A stretch of 64,000 nt of DNA, from contig CP119325.1 of assembly GCA_029202525.1 (NCBI GenBank), forward strand, positions 3,198,001-3,262,000. The letters are read 5' to 3'. The notes beneath the pieces were generated by a model. The model was not told where the DNA came from and made no database searches. It worked only from the letters and a program-made list of their open reading frames with translations. The first letter of the stretch is position 1. Each line of letters opens with the position of its first letter. A program made the translations under genes and the position numbers. Below are positions 1-8,467 of the stretch, one piece after another. This DNA is from Candidatus Pseudomonas phytovorans. GTDB taxonomy: Bacteria; Pseudomonadota; Gammaproteobacteria; Pseudomonadales; Pseudomonadaceae.

Positions 1-27
1 CCCACAGGTAAGCAAAAGTGGCTGAGA

Positions 28-687
28 TCATTTATCCCAGGTCTCTGGGCATCCCGTGCACCCCTCCATGTTGGCCTCCTGAAAATTCCCGTAATGCTGC
101 CGCGCCCCGCGCAAATCGGCGTTCGCCAGGTTGCTCTGGCCGAACTTGGCCTCCTGCAGATTGGCATCGCCCAGCTTGGCCTCTTGCAAGTCAGCCTTGC
201 TTAGCCAGGCCATTTCCAGGTCTGCCGCCTGCAAATTGGCTTTGTGCAACCTGGCCCCGGACAACCGGGCGAACTGCAAGTAGGCCGCGCTGAGGTCGGC
301 GCTCTCGAACTGTGCTCCCTGGGCGAACAACCCCCAACCTTGAATGGCCACCAGCTTGCTATTGCTCAGGTCCGCCAGACGCAAGTTGCTTTGTTGCAGA
401 CTGGCACGGGTCAGGTTGGCACCTTGCAGGCGGGCCTTTTCCAGGTTGGCCAGGTCCAGTTGGGCATGGCGCAGGTCGGCATCGCGCAGGTCGGCGCCGG
501 CCAGGTTCATCTTGCGCAGGTCCTGATTGGCCAGGTTGGCGCCGCGCAGGTTGGCTCCCGGGCACTGGCTGGCCTCGGCAATCACGCAGCCGTTGATGGT
601 CAAGGGGGTATCGGTGCCATCGTCGTCCGCACTCCCGGCCAAGGCAGGGGACAGTACCAGCAGCAAGGCAAATGGCAGGTGGTTCAT
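28..687 (-). CDS. Secreted pentapeptide-repeat protein
   Basis: The 219-residue product begins with a signal peptide (hydrophobic LPFALLLVLSPALAG segment) and then consists almost entirely of A(D/N)LxxA pentapeptide repeats, for example ANLRGANLANQDL. This predicts a right-handed quadrilateral beta-helix exported to the periplasm. Cysteines near both ends of the mature protein (GCVIAEASQC, GCTGC) could form disulfides that cap the helix. I chose the ATG at 687 because the signal peptide starts there; the open frame continues upstream into the alcohol dehydrogenase gene without a plausible start. The gene lies 65 bp downstream of the quinoprotein dehydrogenase on the same strand and is probably co-transcribed with it. 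Function is unknown; an accessory role in periplasmic alcohol oxidation is only inferred from position. Confidence 0.85.
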   Translation of the reverse strand: MNHLPFALLLVLSPALAGSADDDGTDTPLTINGCVIAEASQCPGANLRGANLANQDLRKMNLAGADLRDADLRHAQLDLANLEKARLQGANLTRASLQQSNLRLADLSNSKLVAIQGWGLFAQGAQFESADLSAAYLQFARLSGARLHKANLQAADLEMAWLSKADLQEAKLGDANLQEAKFGQSNLANADLRGARQHYGNFQEANMEGCTGCPETWDK

Positions 688-752
688 GGCAAAGTTTCCT
701 CGCGGAAGGTGAGCAGAAGCGGGGAGGAGGCAGGCTCGCTCCCCGCTGGCGG

Positions 753-2648
753 TCAACGTTGTGCAGTCTTGTTGTCCCAACTCGGGATCTTGAACACCCA
801 GAACGAGCCACCCTGAGCCACCGGCTTGGTCAGCTCGGCCATGTCGCCGCCCCACAGCGGCACGGCGCCGCCGTAGCCCACGGTCACGCCGATGTACTGC
901 TCGCCGTCCTGCTCCCAGGTGATGGGCGGCGAGACGATGCCGCTGCCGGTCTGGAACTTCCACAGCTCCTTGCCCGTCTTGGCGTCGAAGGCCTTGAAGA
1001 AACCGTCGCCGGTGCCGGTGAACACCAGGTTGCCCTTGGTTGCCAGCACACCGGCCCACAGCGGCAGGTGCTCCTTGTGTTCCCACACCAGCTTGCCGGT
1101 GGTCGGGTCCATGGCGCGCAAGGTGCCGACATGGTCGTCATACATGCGTTTGATACGGAAGCCCATGCCCAGGTAGGCCGAGCCCTTCTTGTAGTTCACT
1201 TCCTCGGTCCAGTACTCCTCTTTCCACTGGTTGCCGGGAATGTAGAACAGGCCGGTGTCCTGGCTGTAGGCCATGGGGTTCCAGTTTTTGCCGCCGAGGA
1301 ACGGCGGCGAGACTTCTACTGGTTTGCCCTTGGTTTCACCCGGCAGCGGTTTGGCCGGGCGTTGGCCGGGGTTTTCCACCGGGCGCCCGGTCTTCAGGTC
1401 GATATGGCTGGCCCAGGTGATGTTGTCGACGAAGGGGAAGGCGTTCTGCAGCTTGCCGTTGTTGCGGTCGACCACGTAGAAGAAGCCGTTGCGGTCGGCG
1501 TGCCCGGTGGCCTTGACCACCTTGCCGTCCTTGTCCTTGTAGTCGAACAGCACCAGTTCGTTGTTGCCGGAGAAGTCCCAGGCATCGTTTGGCGTGTGCT
1601 GGTAGAACCACTTCACCTCGCCGGTGCTGGGGTCGACACCGACCTGGCCCGAGGTGTACAGGCTGTCGTAGTCGTGGGGATTGCCGTCTTTGGAGGTGCG
1701 CGCCCAGGTGTTCCAAGGGCCGGGGTTGCCCGCGCCAACGATGATGGTGTTGGTCTCGGCATCAAAGCTGGCGCTCTGCCAAGGTGCGCCGCCGCCGTGG
1801 CTCCAGGCCTCGACCTTGCCGGTTTCGGTGGTTGGGTCGTCTGGCCAGGATGGCGCCTTGACGTCGCCGGTCGGGGTGCTGTCCTTGCCGTTCAGGCGGC
1901 CCATGTGGCCTTCGACGAAGGGCCGCATCCACACTTCTTCGCCGGTGTCCGGGTCGCGGGCGAACAGTTGGCCGACCACGCCGAATTCATCGCCGGAGCT
2001 GCCATGGATCAGCAGCACCTTGCCGCTGGTCTTGTCTTTGATCAGCACCGGAGCGCCGGTCATGGTGTAGCCGGCGCTGTGGTCGCCGAACTTCTTGTTC
2101 CAGACCACTTTGCCGGTGTTCTTGTCGAGGGCGATGAGCCGCGCGTCCAGGGTGCCGAAGTAGATCTTGTCGCCGTAGATTGCCGCCCCGCGGTTGACCA
2201 CGTCGCAGCACGGGCGAATGTTGTCGGGCAGGCGGTGGTTGTAGGTCCACAGGCGTTTGCCGGTCTTGGCATCCAGGGCGAACACCCGCGAGTAGGAACC
2301 GGTGACGTAGACCACGCCGTCGCTGACGATGGCCTGCGACTCCTGGCCGCGCTGCTTCTCGTCGCCGAAGGAGTAGGACCATGCCGGGGTCAGCTTGAAC
2401 ACGTTCTGGTCATTGACCTGGGCCAGCGGGCTCCAGCGTTGGGCGTTGGTGCCCATGCCGTACTGCAACACGTCCTTGGTGGTCAGGTGGTCGTTGGCGA
2501 TGTCTTCCCAGGTGACGTTCTTGCCGGCAGGTGCAGCAGGTGGGGTGGCCGCTGTTGCCACTGTGCCCAGGGCCAGGCTACCGGCCATCAGCAGCACGCG
2601 CACGCTCAGGGCCAGAGGGGAAAGGGCGGGTAGCGATCTTATTGTCAT
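753..2648 (-). CDS. pedE: PQQ-dependent alcohol (ethanol) dehydrogenase, Ca2+-type
   Basis: A 631-residue periplasmic quinoprotein of the ExaA/PedE/QedA family, which oxidises ethanol and other primary alcohols to aldehydes and passes electrons to cytochrome c550. An N-terminal signal peptide ends near ATAATPPAAP. The vicinal disulfide pair that sits over PQQ is present (Cys147-Cys148 in IRPCCDVV). Propeller tryptophan-docking repeats such as DAKTGKxLW occur throughout. The catalytic Asp is D358 in WDFSGNNE. The residue two positions on is Ser360, not the Asp that marks lanthanide-dependent PedH/XoxF enzymes, so a Ca2+ enzyme is predicted. The start at 2648 gives the signal peptide. It is divergent from the cytochrome gene across a 254-bp promoter region. 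exaA is an equally valid name. Confidence 0.95.
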   Translation of the reverse strand: MTIRSLPALSPLALSVRVLLMAGSLALGTVATAATPPAAPAGKNVTWEDIANDHLTTKDVLQYGMGTNAQRWSPLAQVNDQNVFKLTPAWSYSFGDEKQRGQESQAIVSDGVVYVTGSYSRVFALDAKTGKRLWTYNHRLPDNIRPCCDVVNRGAAIYGDKIYFGTLDARLIALDKNTGKVVWNKKFGDHSAGYTMTGAPVLIKDKTSGKVLLIHGSSGDEFGVVGQLFARDPDTGEEVWMRPFVEGHMGRLNGKDSTPTGDVKAPSWPDDPTTETGKVEAWSHGGGAPWQSASFDAETNTIIVGAGNPGPWNTWARTSKDGNPHDYDSLYTSGQVGVDPSTGEVKWFYQHTPNDAWDFSGNNELVLFDYKDKDGKVVKATGHADRNGFFYVVDRNNGKLQNAFPFVDNITWASHIDLKTGRPVENPGQRPAKPLPGETKGKPVEVSPPFLGGKNWNPMAYSQDTGLFYIPGNQWKEEYWTEEVNYKKGSAYLGMGFRIKRMYDDHVGTLRAMDPTTGKLVWEHKEHLPLWAGVLATKGNLVFTGTGDGFFKAFDAKTGKELWKFQTGSGIVSPPITWEQDGEQYIGVTVGYGGAVPLWGGDMAELTKPVAQGGSFWVFKIPSWDNKTAQR

Positions 2649-2902
2649 GGTTGCAGTTCCCAGTGGAGGTTTTGGCCTGCACAGGGTGGGGCGGCGGCGC
2701 CGCCGCGGGATACGGAAAAAGTCCCGCCCTTGCCGGGAAGAGTTCCCGAACGGCACCTCAATTGGCCCTTCGCCACAAGCCCTACTACCAAGGGAGCAGG
2801 GCCCGGCCACCAAAGCAGCATTCGGCCGCCTGCGGGGTATTTCTAAGATGGCGAAACAGCCTCTGTGGTTGAGGCTTAGCGTGCAACGGTGAGGGCATAA
2901 CA

Positions 2903-3364
2903 ATGACAAAAAAACACAATGTGTTGCTTGCTGCAGGCCTGTTGGCCGGGGCAGTGCTGACCGGCACCGCCTGGGCTCATGGCAACGTGGTCCCGCAGGC
3001 GGTGGAGACCAAGGGCCTGACCCCGATCAAGGACGCAGGTGTGAGCCTGGACGGCGACGGCTGGGCGGCGGTCAACCCTTACCGCAGTTCGCCGGAACAC
3101 GACAAAGCGGTAGAAATCGGCGCCTCGGCCTACAACCAGAACTGCGCGGCCTGCCATGGCCTGGAGGCCAAGTCCGGTGGCATCGCACCGGACTTGCGCA
3201 TGCTGGATGTCGGTGATGCCGGGGATGAATGGTTTGTCGAACGGGTACGCCACGGCGCGGTCCGCGATGGCCGTGTGTACATGCCGAAGATGGCCGACTA
3301 CCTCAGCCAGGAAGCCCTGTGGGCGGTGCGTACCTACCTGGACAGCGTGCATGTCGAGGAGTGA
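2903..3364 (+). CDS. pedF: Periplasmic cytochrome c550, electron acceptor of the alcohol dehydrogenase
   Basis: The 153-residue protein has a signal peptide (cleavage expected after AWA, residue 25) and one class-I c-type haem motif, CAACH at 81-85. Methionines in VYMPKM near the C-terminus are candidates for the sixth haem ligand. It matches the ExaB/PedF family, which accepts electrons from the PQQ alcohol dehydrogenase and passes them to the terminal oxidase. The gene is divergent from that dehydrogenase. A GTGAGGG ribosome-binding site precedes the ATG. The aldehyde dehydrogenase follows 133 bp downstream on the same strand, so transcription of the two may be linked. exaB is the P. aeruginosa name. 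Confidence 0.92.
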   Translation: MTKKHNVLLAAGLLAGAVLTGTAWAHGNVVPQAVETKGLTPIKDAGVSLDGDGWAAVNPYRSSPEHDKAVEIGASAYNQNCAACHGLEAKSGGIAPDLRMLDVGDAGDEWFVERVRHGAVRDGRVYMPKMADYLSQEALWAVRTYLDSVHVEE

Positions 3365-3497
3365 CAGCCATGCGCGGTAACCCTGGTACCAAAGAACAAG
3401 CGCTTCGCTGCCAACGAGGCATTCGCCCGGCACCCGGGGCTTTTTACCATCGCTACATAGCCTGTCGCTGGACAGGCATCACCCGCAGAGGCTCAGC

Positions 3498-5018
3498 ATG
3501 ATCTACGCACAACCCGGAACCCCAGGCGCCGTCGTGTCTTTCAAACCTCGCTACGGCAACTTCATCAATGGCGCGTTCGTGCCGCCGGTGGCTGGCCAGT
3601 ACTTCACCAACAGTTCGCCGGTCAATGGCCAGCCGATTGCCGAATTCCCGCGCTCCACTGCCCAGGACGTCGACCATGCCCTGGACGCCGCGCACGCTGC
3701 CGCCGATGCCTGGGGCAAGACCTCGGTGCAGGACCGCGCCCTGGTGCTGCTGAAAATTGCCGACCGCATCGAGCAGAACCTGGAGGTGCTGGCCGTCACC
3801 GAAAGCTGGGACAACGGCAAGGCCATACGCGAAACCTTGAATGCCGATGTACCGCTGGCAGCGGACCACTTCCGCTACTTCGCGGGCTGTATCCGCGCCC
3901 AGGAGGGTGGCGCAGCCGAGATCAACGAAGGCACCGTGGCCTATCACATCCATGAACCGTTGGGCGTGGTCGGGCAAATCATCCCGTGGAACTTCCCGCT
4001 GCTGATGGCGGCCTGGAAGCTCGCCCCGGCACTGGCCGCCGGCAACTGTGTGGTGCTCAAACCGGCCGAGCAGACACCCTTGTCGATCACCCTTTTTGCC
4101 GAGCTGATCGCTGACCTGCTGCCGGCAGGCGTGTTGAACATCGTCCAGGGCTTCGGCCGTGAGGCTGGCGAGGCGCTGGCCACCAGCAAGCGCATTGCCA
4201 AGATTGCCTTCACCGGCTCCACCCCGGTGGGCTCGCACATCATGAAATGCGCGGCCGAGAACATCATTCCGTCCACTGTCGAGCTGGGCGGCAAGTCGCC
4301 GAACATCTTTTTTGAAGACATCATGCAGGCCGAGCCTGCGTTCATCGAGAAGGCCGCCGAAGGCCTGGTGCTGGCGTTCTTCAACCAGGGCGAGGTGTGT
4401 ACCTGCCCGTCGCGGGCACTCATCCAGGAATCGATCTACGCGCCATTCATGGCTGAGGTGATGAAAAAGATCGCCAGGATCACTCGGGGCAACCCGCTGG
4501 ACACCGAGACCATGGTGGGTGCCCAGGCCTCGGAGCAGCAATACGACAAGATCCTTTCGTATTTGCAGATTGCCCAGGAGGAGGGTGCGCAGTTGCTCAC
4601 CGGTGGCGGCGCCGAGCGGCTGCAGGGCGACCTGGCCAGCGGGTATTACATCCAGCCAACCCTGCTCAAGGGCAACAATACAATGCGTGTGTTCCAGGAA
4701 GAAATCTTCGGCCCGGTGGTAGGTGTGACCACCTTCAAAGACGAAGCCGAAGCGCTGGCGATCGCCAACGACACCGAGTTCGGCCTGGGCGCAGGCCTGT
4801 GGACCCGCGACATCAACCGCGCCTACCGTATGGGGCGCGGAATCAAAGCCGGCCGCGTATGGACCAACTGCTATCACCTTTACCCGGCCCATGCGGCGTT
4901 TGGCGGCTACAAGAAGTCTGGCGTGGGACGTGAGACCCACAAGATGATGCTCGACCATTACCAGCAGACCAAGAACCTACTGGTGAGCTACGACATCAAC
5001 CCGCTGGGCTTCTTCTGA
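3498..5018 (+). CDS. exaC: NAD-dependent aldehyde dehydrogenase (acetaldehyde oxidation)
   Basis: A 506-residue cytoplasmic aldehyde dehydrogenase of the ExaC/AldB/PedI type. It converts the aldehyde made by the PQQ alcohol dehydrogenase to the acid. Visible family features are the NAD-binding IIPWNFPLLM segment, the general-base Glu262 in VELGGKSPN, and the catalytic Cys301 in FNQGEVCTCPSR (a second Cys at 303). EEIFGPVVGV follows, and the C-terminal GGYKKSGVGRETH motif is present. The ATG at 3498 is preceded by AGAGG at good spacing. Length is normal for the family. It follows the cytochrome gene in the same orientation and ends at a strong hairpin shared with the convergent chemoreceptor gene. 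pedI/aldB-II are alternative names. Confidence 0.93.
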   Translation: MIYAQPGTPGAVVSFKPRYGNFINGAFVPPVAGQYFTNSSPVNGQPIAEFPRSTAQDVDHALDAAHAAADAWGKTSVQDRALVLLKIADRIEQNLEVLAVTESWDNGKAIRETLNADVPLAADHFRYFAGCIRAQEGGAAEINEGTVAYHIHEPLGVVGQIIPWNFPLLMAAWKLAPALAAGNCVVLKPAEQTPLSITLFAELIADLLPAGVLNIVQGFGREAGEALATSKRIAKIAFTGSTPVGSHIMKCAAENIIPSTVELGGKSPNIFFEDIMQAEPAFIEKAAEGLVLAFFNQGEVCTCPSRALIQESIYAPFMAEVMKKIARITRGNPLDTETMVGAQASEQQYDKILSYLQIAQEEGAQLLTGGGAERLQGDLASGYYIQPTLLKGNNTMRVFQEEIFGPVVGVTTFKDEAEALAIANDTEFGLGAGLWTRDINRAYRMGRGIKAGRVWTNCYHLYPAHAAFGGYKKSGVGRETHKMMLDHYQQTKNLLVSYDINPLGFF

Positions 5019-5091
5019 TCGCCTGCGCGCCGCATGACCGGGCAGGAAATGCCGGGCTGTGAGGTATTTCCCGGGTATCTGGACATCTCAG

Positions 5092-5123
5092 TCAGTGATC
5101 AGCCCTGGCGGGCCGATCACTGA
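5092..5123. terminator. Bidirectional hairpin terminator
   Basis: A perfect 9-bp inverted repeat, TCAGTGATC/GATCACTGA, is extended inward by GCCC/GGGC around a 4-base loop. It lies between the convergent aldehyde dehydrogenase and chemoreceptor genes and probably terminates both. Confidence 0.75.
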
Positions 5124-5138
5124 TTCTGCAATTGCAGA

Positions 5139-6764
5139 TCAAACCTTGAACTGCGCCACCATGCCATTCAGGTCCACCGCCAGCCGCGACAGATCCTGTG
5201 CCGCTGCGCTGGTCTGGTTAGCCCCCGCCGATGTCTGCATCGCCAGGTCACGAATGTTCACCAGGTTGCGGTCTACTTCGCGCGCCACCTGCGCCTGCTG
5301 CTCCGAAGCACTGGCAATCACCAGGTTGCGCTGGTTGATCGAAGCAATTGCCTCGGCGATCACCTCCAGCGCTTGCCCCGCACCCTGAGCCACCTCCAGC
5401 GTACCCGTCGCGCGCCCCTGGCTGCTGTGCATCGCCGTCACCGCACGCTCGGTACCGTTCTGGATGCCGGCGATCATCTGCTCGATCTCTGCTGTCGACT
5501 GTTGGGTACGGTGGGCGAGGGCGCGGACTTCGTCGGCCACCACGGCGAAACCACGGCCTGCTTCACCCGCACGGGCCGCTTCGATCGCAGCGTTCAGTGC
5601 CAGCAGGTTGGTCTGCCCGGCAATCGCGCCAATCACATCCAGCACGCGGCTGATCTCGTTGGCATTGCTGGCCAGCTGTTCGATCTCGGCCGAGGTGTCG
5701 GTCACATCGGCCACCAGGTGCTGGATGGACGCCAATGCCTGGTTGACCCGGTCGCGGCCATCGCGGGTAGTCTGGTCGGCGCCCTTGGAGGCATCGGCGG
5801 TGCTGACCGCATTGTTGGCCACTTCCTCGACGGCGGCGGTCATCTGGTTGACGGCCGTGGCTGCCTGGTCGATCTCCGCGCTTTGCTGGTGCAGGCCACG
5901 GCTGGTGTCTTCGGTGACGGTGTGCAGCTCTTCCGAGGCCGAAGCCAGTTGGTCGGACGAAGCGGCGATTTTGCGCAGGGTGTCTCGCAGGCTTTCCTGC
6001 ATACGGGCCAGGGCCCGCAACAGCATGGCGGGCTCGTCGCGGCCGGTAACGCGGATTTCCCGGGTGAGGTCGCCGGTCGCTACACGTTCGGCAACAGCGA
6101 CGGCATCGGCCAGCGGCACCACGATGCTGCGGGTAAGCACGGTGGCAATGGCCGCCAAGGCAACCATGATCACCAGTAACGAGAGGATGATGGCAGTGAA
6201 CGCTTCGTCGGCCACATCGCTGCTGCGCTGCGAGGCCTCTTCGGCACCTTTGCTGTTGTAGGCAATCAGCGCGGTCATAGCCTTCATCATGCTGTCGGCG
6301 CGTTGGGTGAGCGGGCCGCTGATTTGCTGCTTGGCTTCGTCCATGCGGCCTGCGGCGATGTCCTGCAACACTTGCAGCTGCAGGTTGAGGTACTGCTGAT
6401 GCGCATCATTGAAGGTGTTGAACAAGGCGCGGTCGTCGGCCGCGATGATGGTGTCGGCGTAGTCCTTGAGGCCGTCCTTGAGTTCGGTGTTGATGCCCTC
6501 AAGCATCTGAATGTTCCGTGCGCGCTCGGCAGGGTTGTCGTCCAGTGCAGCGCGCAGGGTGACGGCGCGGGCGCGCCCGAGGTTGCTGCTGATGTCACCC
6601 AGGGCTACCACAGCGGGCATCCAGGTGATCCGGATCTCGTCCGTGGCCGTGTCCATCTGGCGGGTTTCGTAAAGTGCGATAAGGCCCATGAACAGGACCA
6701 GGATGCCCAACAGGGCGAACACGCTGGCAGCGCGAATGCCGATCTTCATATTCCGTAACTGCAT
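5139..6764 (-). CDS. Methyl-accepting chemotaxis protein with 4-helix-bundle sensor
   Basis: A 541-residue inner-membrane chemoreceptor. TM1 is near residues 10-30. A roughly 155-residue all-helical periplasmic domain follows (4HB_MCP type, with MPAVVALGDISSNLGRAR). TM2 lies near 190-212, and a HAMP domain near 213-265 begins with RSIVVPLADAV. The cytoplasmic coiled-coil signalling domain has the conserved hairpin tip IxxIAGQTNLLALNAAIEAARAGE. There is no C-terminal pentapeptide for CheR binding; the protein ends AQFKV. AAGGAG precedes the ATG at 6764; the alternative Met at codon 6 lacks a site. The gene is monocistronic, convergent with the aldehyde dehydrogenase. The ligand cannot be read from the sequence. 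Periplasmic 4HB receptors usually bind small organic acids or amino acids. Confidence 0.93.
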   Translation of the reverse strand: MQLRNMKIGIRAASVFALLGILVLFMGLIALYETRQMDTATDEIRITWMPAVVALGDISSNLGRARAVTLRAALDDNPAERARNIQMLEGINTELKDGLKDYADTIIAADDRALFNTFNDAHQQYLNLQLQVLQDIAAGRMDEAKQQISGPLTQRADSMMKAMTALIAYNSKGAEEASQRSSDVADEAFTAIILSLLVIMVALAAIATVLTRSIVVPLADAVAVAERVATGDLTREIRVTGRDEPAMLLRALARMQESLRDTLRKIAASSDQLASASEELHTVTEDTSRGLHQQSAEIDQAATAVNQMTAAVEEVANNAVSTADASKGADQTTRDGRDRVNQALASIQHLVADVTDTSAEIEQLASNANEISRVLDVIGAIAGQTNLLALNAAIEAARAGEAGRGFAVVADEVRALAHRTQQSTAEIEQMIAGIQNGTERAVTAMHSSQGRATGTLEVAQGAGQALEVIAEAIASINQRNLVIASASEQQAQVAREVDRNLVNIRDLAMQTSAGANQTSAAAQDLSRLAVDLNGMVAQFKV

Positions 6765-6926
6765 GGAATGCTCCTTGACGGTGGCGTGCAGGCGTCAGGA
6801 GCTTGGCCGATAGCCGGGTCACCGGGATGGTGCCAGGCCCTTGAAGCGCTGCGGATTTAAATGTGTGCCTCACCCTCTTGAATACTTTTTTGATTTCGAT
6901 GATGCCATATGGCCATCATTGTTGAA

Positions 6927-6948
6927 CAGTCATTCAATGAAATGACTG
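6927..6948. repeat. Inverted repeat upstream of the chemoreceptor gene
   Basis: CAGTCATT-caatga-AATGACTG is a perfect 8-bp inverted repeat with a 6-base spacer. It lies in the 232-bp gap that is 5' of the chemoreceptor gene and 3' of the flavoprotein gene. It could be an operator or a second termination hairpin; the sequence does not decide. Confidence 0.5.
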
Positions 6949-6953
6949 AAAAC

Positions 6954-6984
6954 GACAAAACCGTCAATTGTTGACGGTTTTGTC
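6954..6984 (-). terminator. Strong intrinsic terminator of the NDH-2-like gene
   Basis: A perfect 14-bp inverted repeat, GACAAAACCGTCAA/TTGACGGTTTTGTC with a 3-base loop, starts 12 bp beyond the stop codon of the flavoprotein gene. Both ends carry T/A-rich tracts, so it reads as an intrinsic terminator. Confidence 0.85.
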
Positions 6985-6996
6985 AGGTATTTGCGA

Positions 6997-8199
6997 TCAG
7001 ACGATCGCGATAAGGGGGTCGGCAGCAGCCAGGGCCAGGGCGCGGTCAGCCGCTGGCGGGTAGATCCACACCGAGTTGATCTGGCGCTTGAGGGCCTTGC
7101 CTTCTTCGCCATGCAGCTTCAGTTCGCGCTCCCAGCCTTCGCTGTACGCTGCGCCCCATTCGCCCAGGTCCAGGCAGGTGACGTACTTGGGCTGGCGATA
7201 CATCACCGGCGCCACGCCGAGCAGGTCGGCCATGGCGTTGTTGCCCGAGTGGCGGCCCATGGGGATGGCGTGCTGGCAGGTCATCAGGGCGTGGTTGCCC
7301 AATTCGTCGACGGCGGCCCAGGCGGTGTCACCGGTGGCGTAGATGTGGTCCTGGCCGATCACCTTGAGGTGGTCGTTGACCTTGAGGCGGCCGAGGTTGT
7401 CGCGCTCGCCGGCAACCTGGGCGGTCAGCGGGCTGGCCTTGACGCCGGCGGTCCAGATCACGGTGTTGCTGGCGATGTACTCACCGTTGCCCAGGGTCAC
7501 GCCGCCTTCATCCACCGCCACCACAGAGGTGCCGGTCAGCCACTCGGCGCCCGCCTGTTCACTGGCGGCGACGATCGATGGGGTGATCCCGGCGCCGAGT
7601 GCGGCACCGACGTGGGTGCCACGGTCGATCACCAGTACCCGCACCGCAGCATCGCTGCCGAGGATGGCGCGCAGGCGGACGGGGATTTCTGTGGCGGTTT
7701 CGATGCCGGTGAAGCCACCGCCACAGACCACCACCGTGTTGCGTGCCTCTGATGCGGGCAGGGCGGCCAGACCGACCAGGTGCTGTTCGAGTTTCACCGC
7801 CGACTCCATCTGGTCGACATCGAAGGCATGTTCGGCCAGGCCCGGAATCGCCGGGCGTGCCACCTGGCTGCCGGCGGCGAGGATCAGGCGGTCGTAGGCA
7901 ATCTGCTGACGTTGGCCGTCGACATCGGTGTAGCTGACGCTGCGGCCCTCGGCATCGATGGCCTCGGCATTGCCGGTGATGAAGTGCACACCAACCGCGT
8001 CAAACAGTTCACCTACCGGTGCCTTCAGGCTGTGCACGTCGGCTTCGTAGAAGCGCGGGCGGATGCGCAGTTCCGGTTGCGGCGCGAGCACGCTGATGCT
8101 CAGGTCGTCGCGCTGGGCCTGGTCGAGCAGGCGGGCGGCGCTCAGGGCGCTCCACACACCGGCAAAGCCGGCACCGATGATCAGGATGTTCGATTTCAT
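6997..8199 (-). CDS. FAD/NAD(P)-dependent oxidoreductase, NDH-2-like
   Basis: A 400-residue flavoprotein of the type II NADH dehydrogenase-like family. The N-terminal FAD-binding Rossmann motif is ILIIGAGFAGVWSA. A second dinucleotide-binding motif, VVVCGGGFTGIETA, lies near the middle for NAD(P)H. The C-terminal FAD motif is HIYATGDTAWA. Such proteins transfer electrons from NAD(P)H to quinone at the inner membrane face or to other acceptors. I start at 8199 (MKSNILIIG) because the Rossmann fold normally begins at the N-terminus and GGAG precedes this ATG. The longer reading frame overlaps the divergent regulator's promoter. It lies head to head with an Rrf2-family regulator that probably controls it. 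The exact acceptor is unknown. Confidence 0.88.
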   Translation of the reverse strand: MKSNILIIGAGFAGVWSALSAARLLDQAQRDDLSISVLAPQPELRIRPRFYEADVHSLKAPVGELFDAVGVHFITGNAEAIDAEGRSVSYTDVDGQRQQIAYDRLILAAGSQVARPAIPGLAEHAFDVDQMESAVKLEQHLVGLAALPASEARNTVVVCGGGFTGIETATEIPVRLRAILGSDAAVRVLVIDRGTHVGAALGAGITPSIVAASEQAGAEWLTGTSVVAVDEGGVTLGNGEYIASNTVIWTAGVKASPLTAQVAGERDNLGRLKVNDHLKVIGQDHIYATGDTAWAAVDELGNHALMTCQHAIPMGRHSGNNAMADLLGVAPVMYRQPKYVTCLDLGEWGAAYSEGWERELKLHGEEGKALKRQINSVWIYPPAADRALALAAADPLIAIV

Positions 8200-8255
8200 G
8201 GAAGAGCTCCGCAAGGTTGAAGAGGGCTTCGAGGGCATCGGTTGTGCTGCTCGAA

Positions 8256-8282
8256 TAACTACGACTCTATTGATCGTAGTTA
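8256..8282. promoter_or_regulatory. Candidate Rrf2-regulator operator
   Basis: TAACTACGA-N9-TCGTAGTTA is a perfect 9-bp-arm palindrome in the 268-bp divergent region between the flavoprotein and the Rrf2 gene. Dimeric Rrf2 regulators bind such dyads. Shared repression of both genes is inferred from position. Confidence 0.6.
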
Positions 8283-8467
8283 ATGTCGGCAAGCTTTTTT
8301 TTCGTTCGGGCCCTTCGCCGATCGCTGAAAAACCGGCGAGAGTCCCTGTGGATAATGGCTCCCGTGACCGGTGCCGAAATCAGCGAAGGCGACGGGCGGC
8401 GCGTGACGGCTTTGCGCACATTCATCGAGAGGCGTACTATTTGCGACAAAGTTGGTCGGAGATTTAC

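Noticed and set aside
672..2633. A 653-codon open frame on the plus strand opposite the alcohol dehydrogenase
   Set aside because: It is the antisense shadow of a high-GC gene; the minus strand encodes a full quinoprotein with all family motifs, and the plus frame has no recognisable domain.
3453..4958. A 501-codon frame opposite the aldehyde dehydrogenase
   Set aside because: Antisense shadow; the plus strand encodes an intact aldehyde dehydrogenase with catalytic residues.
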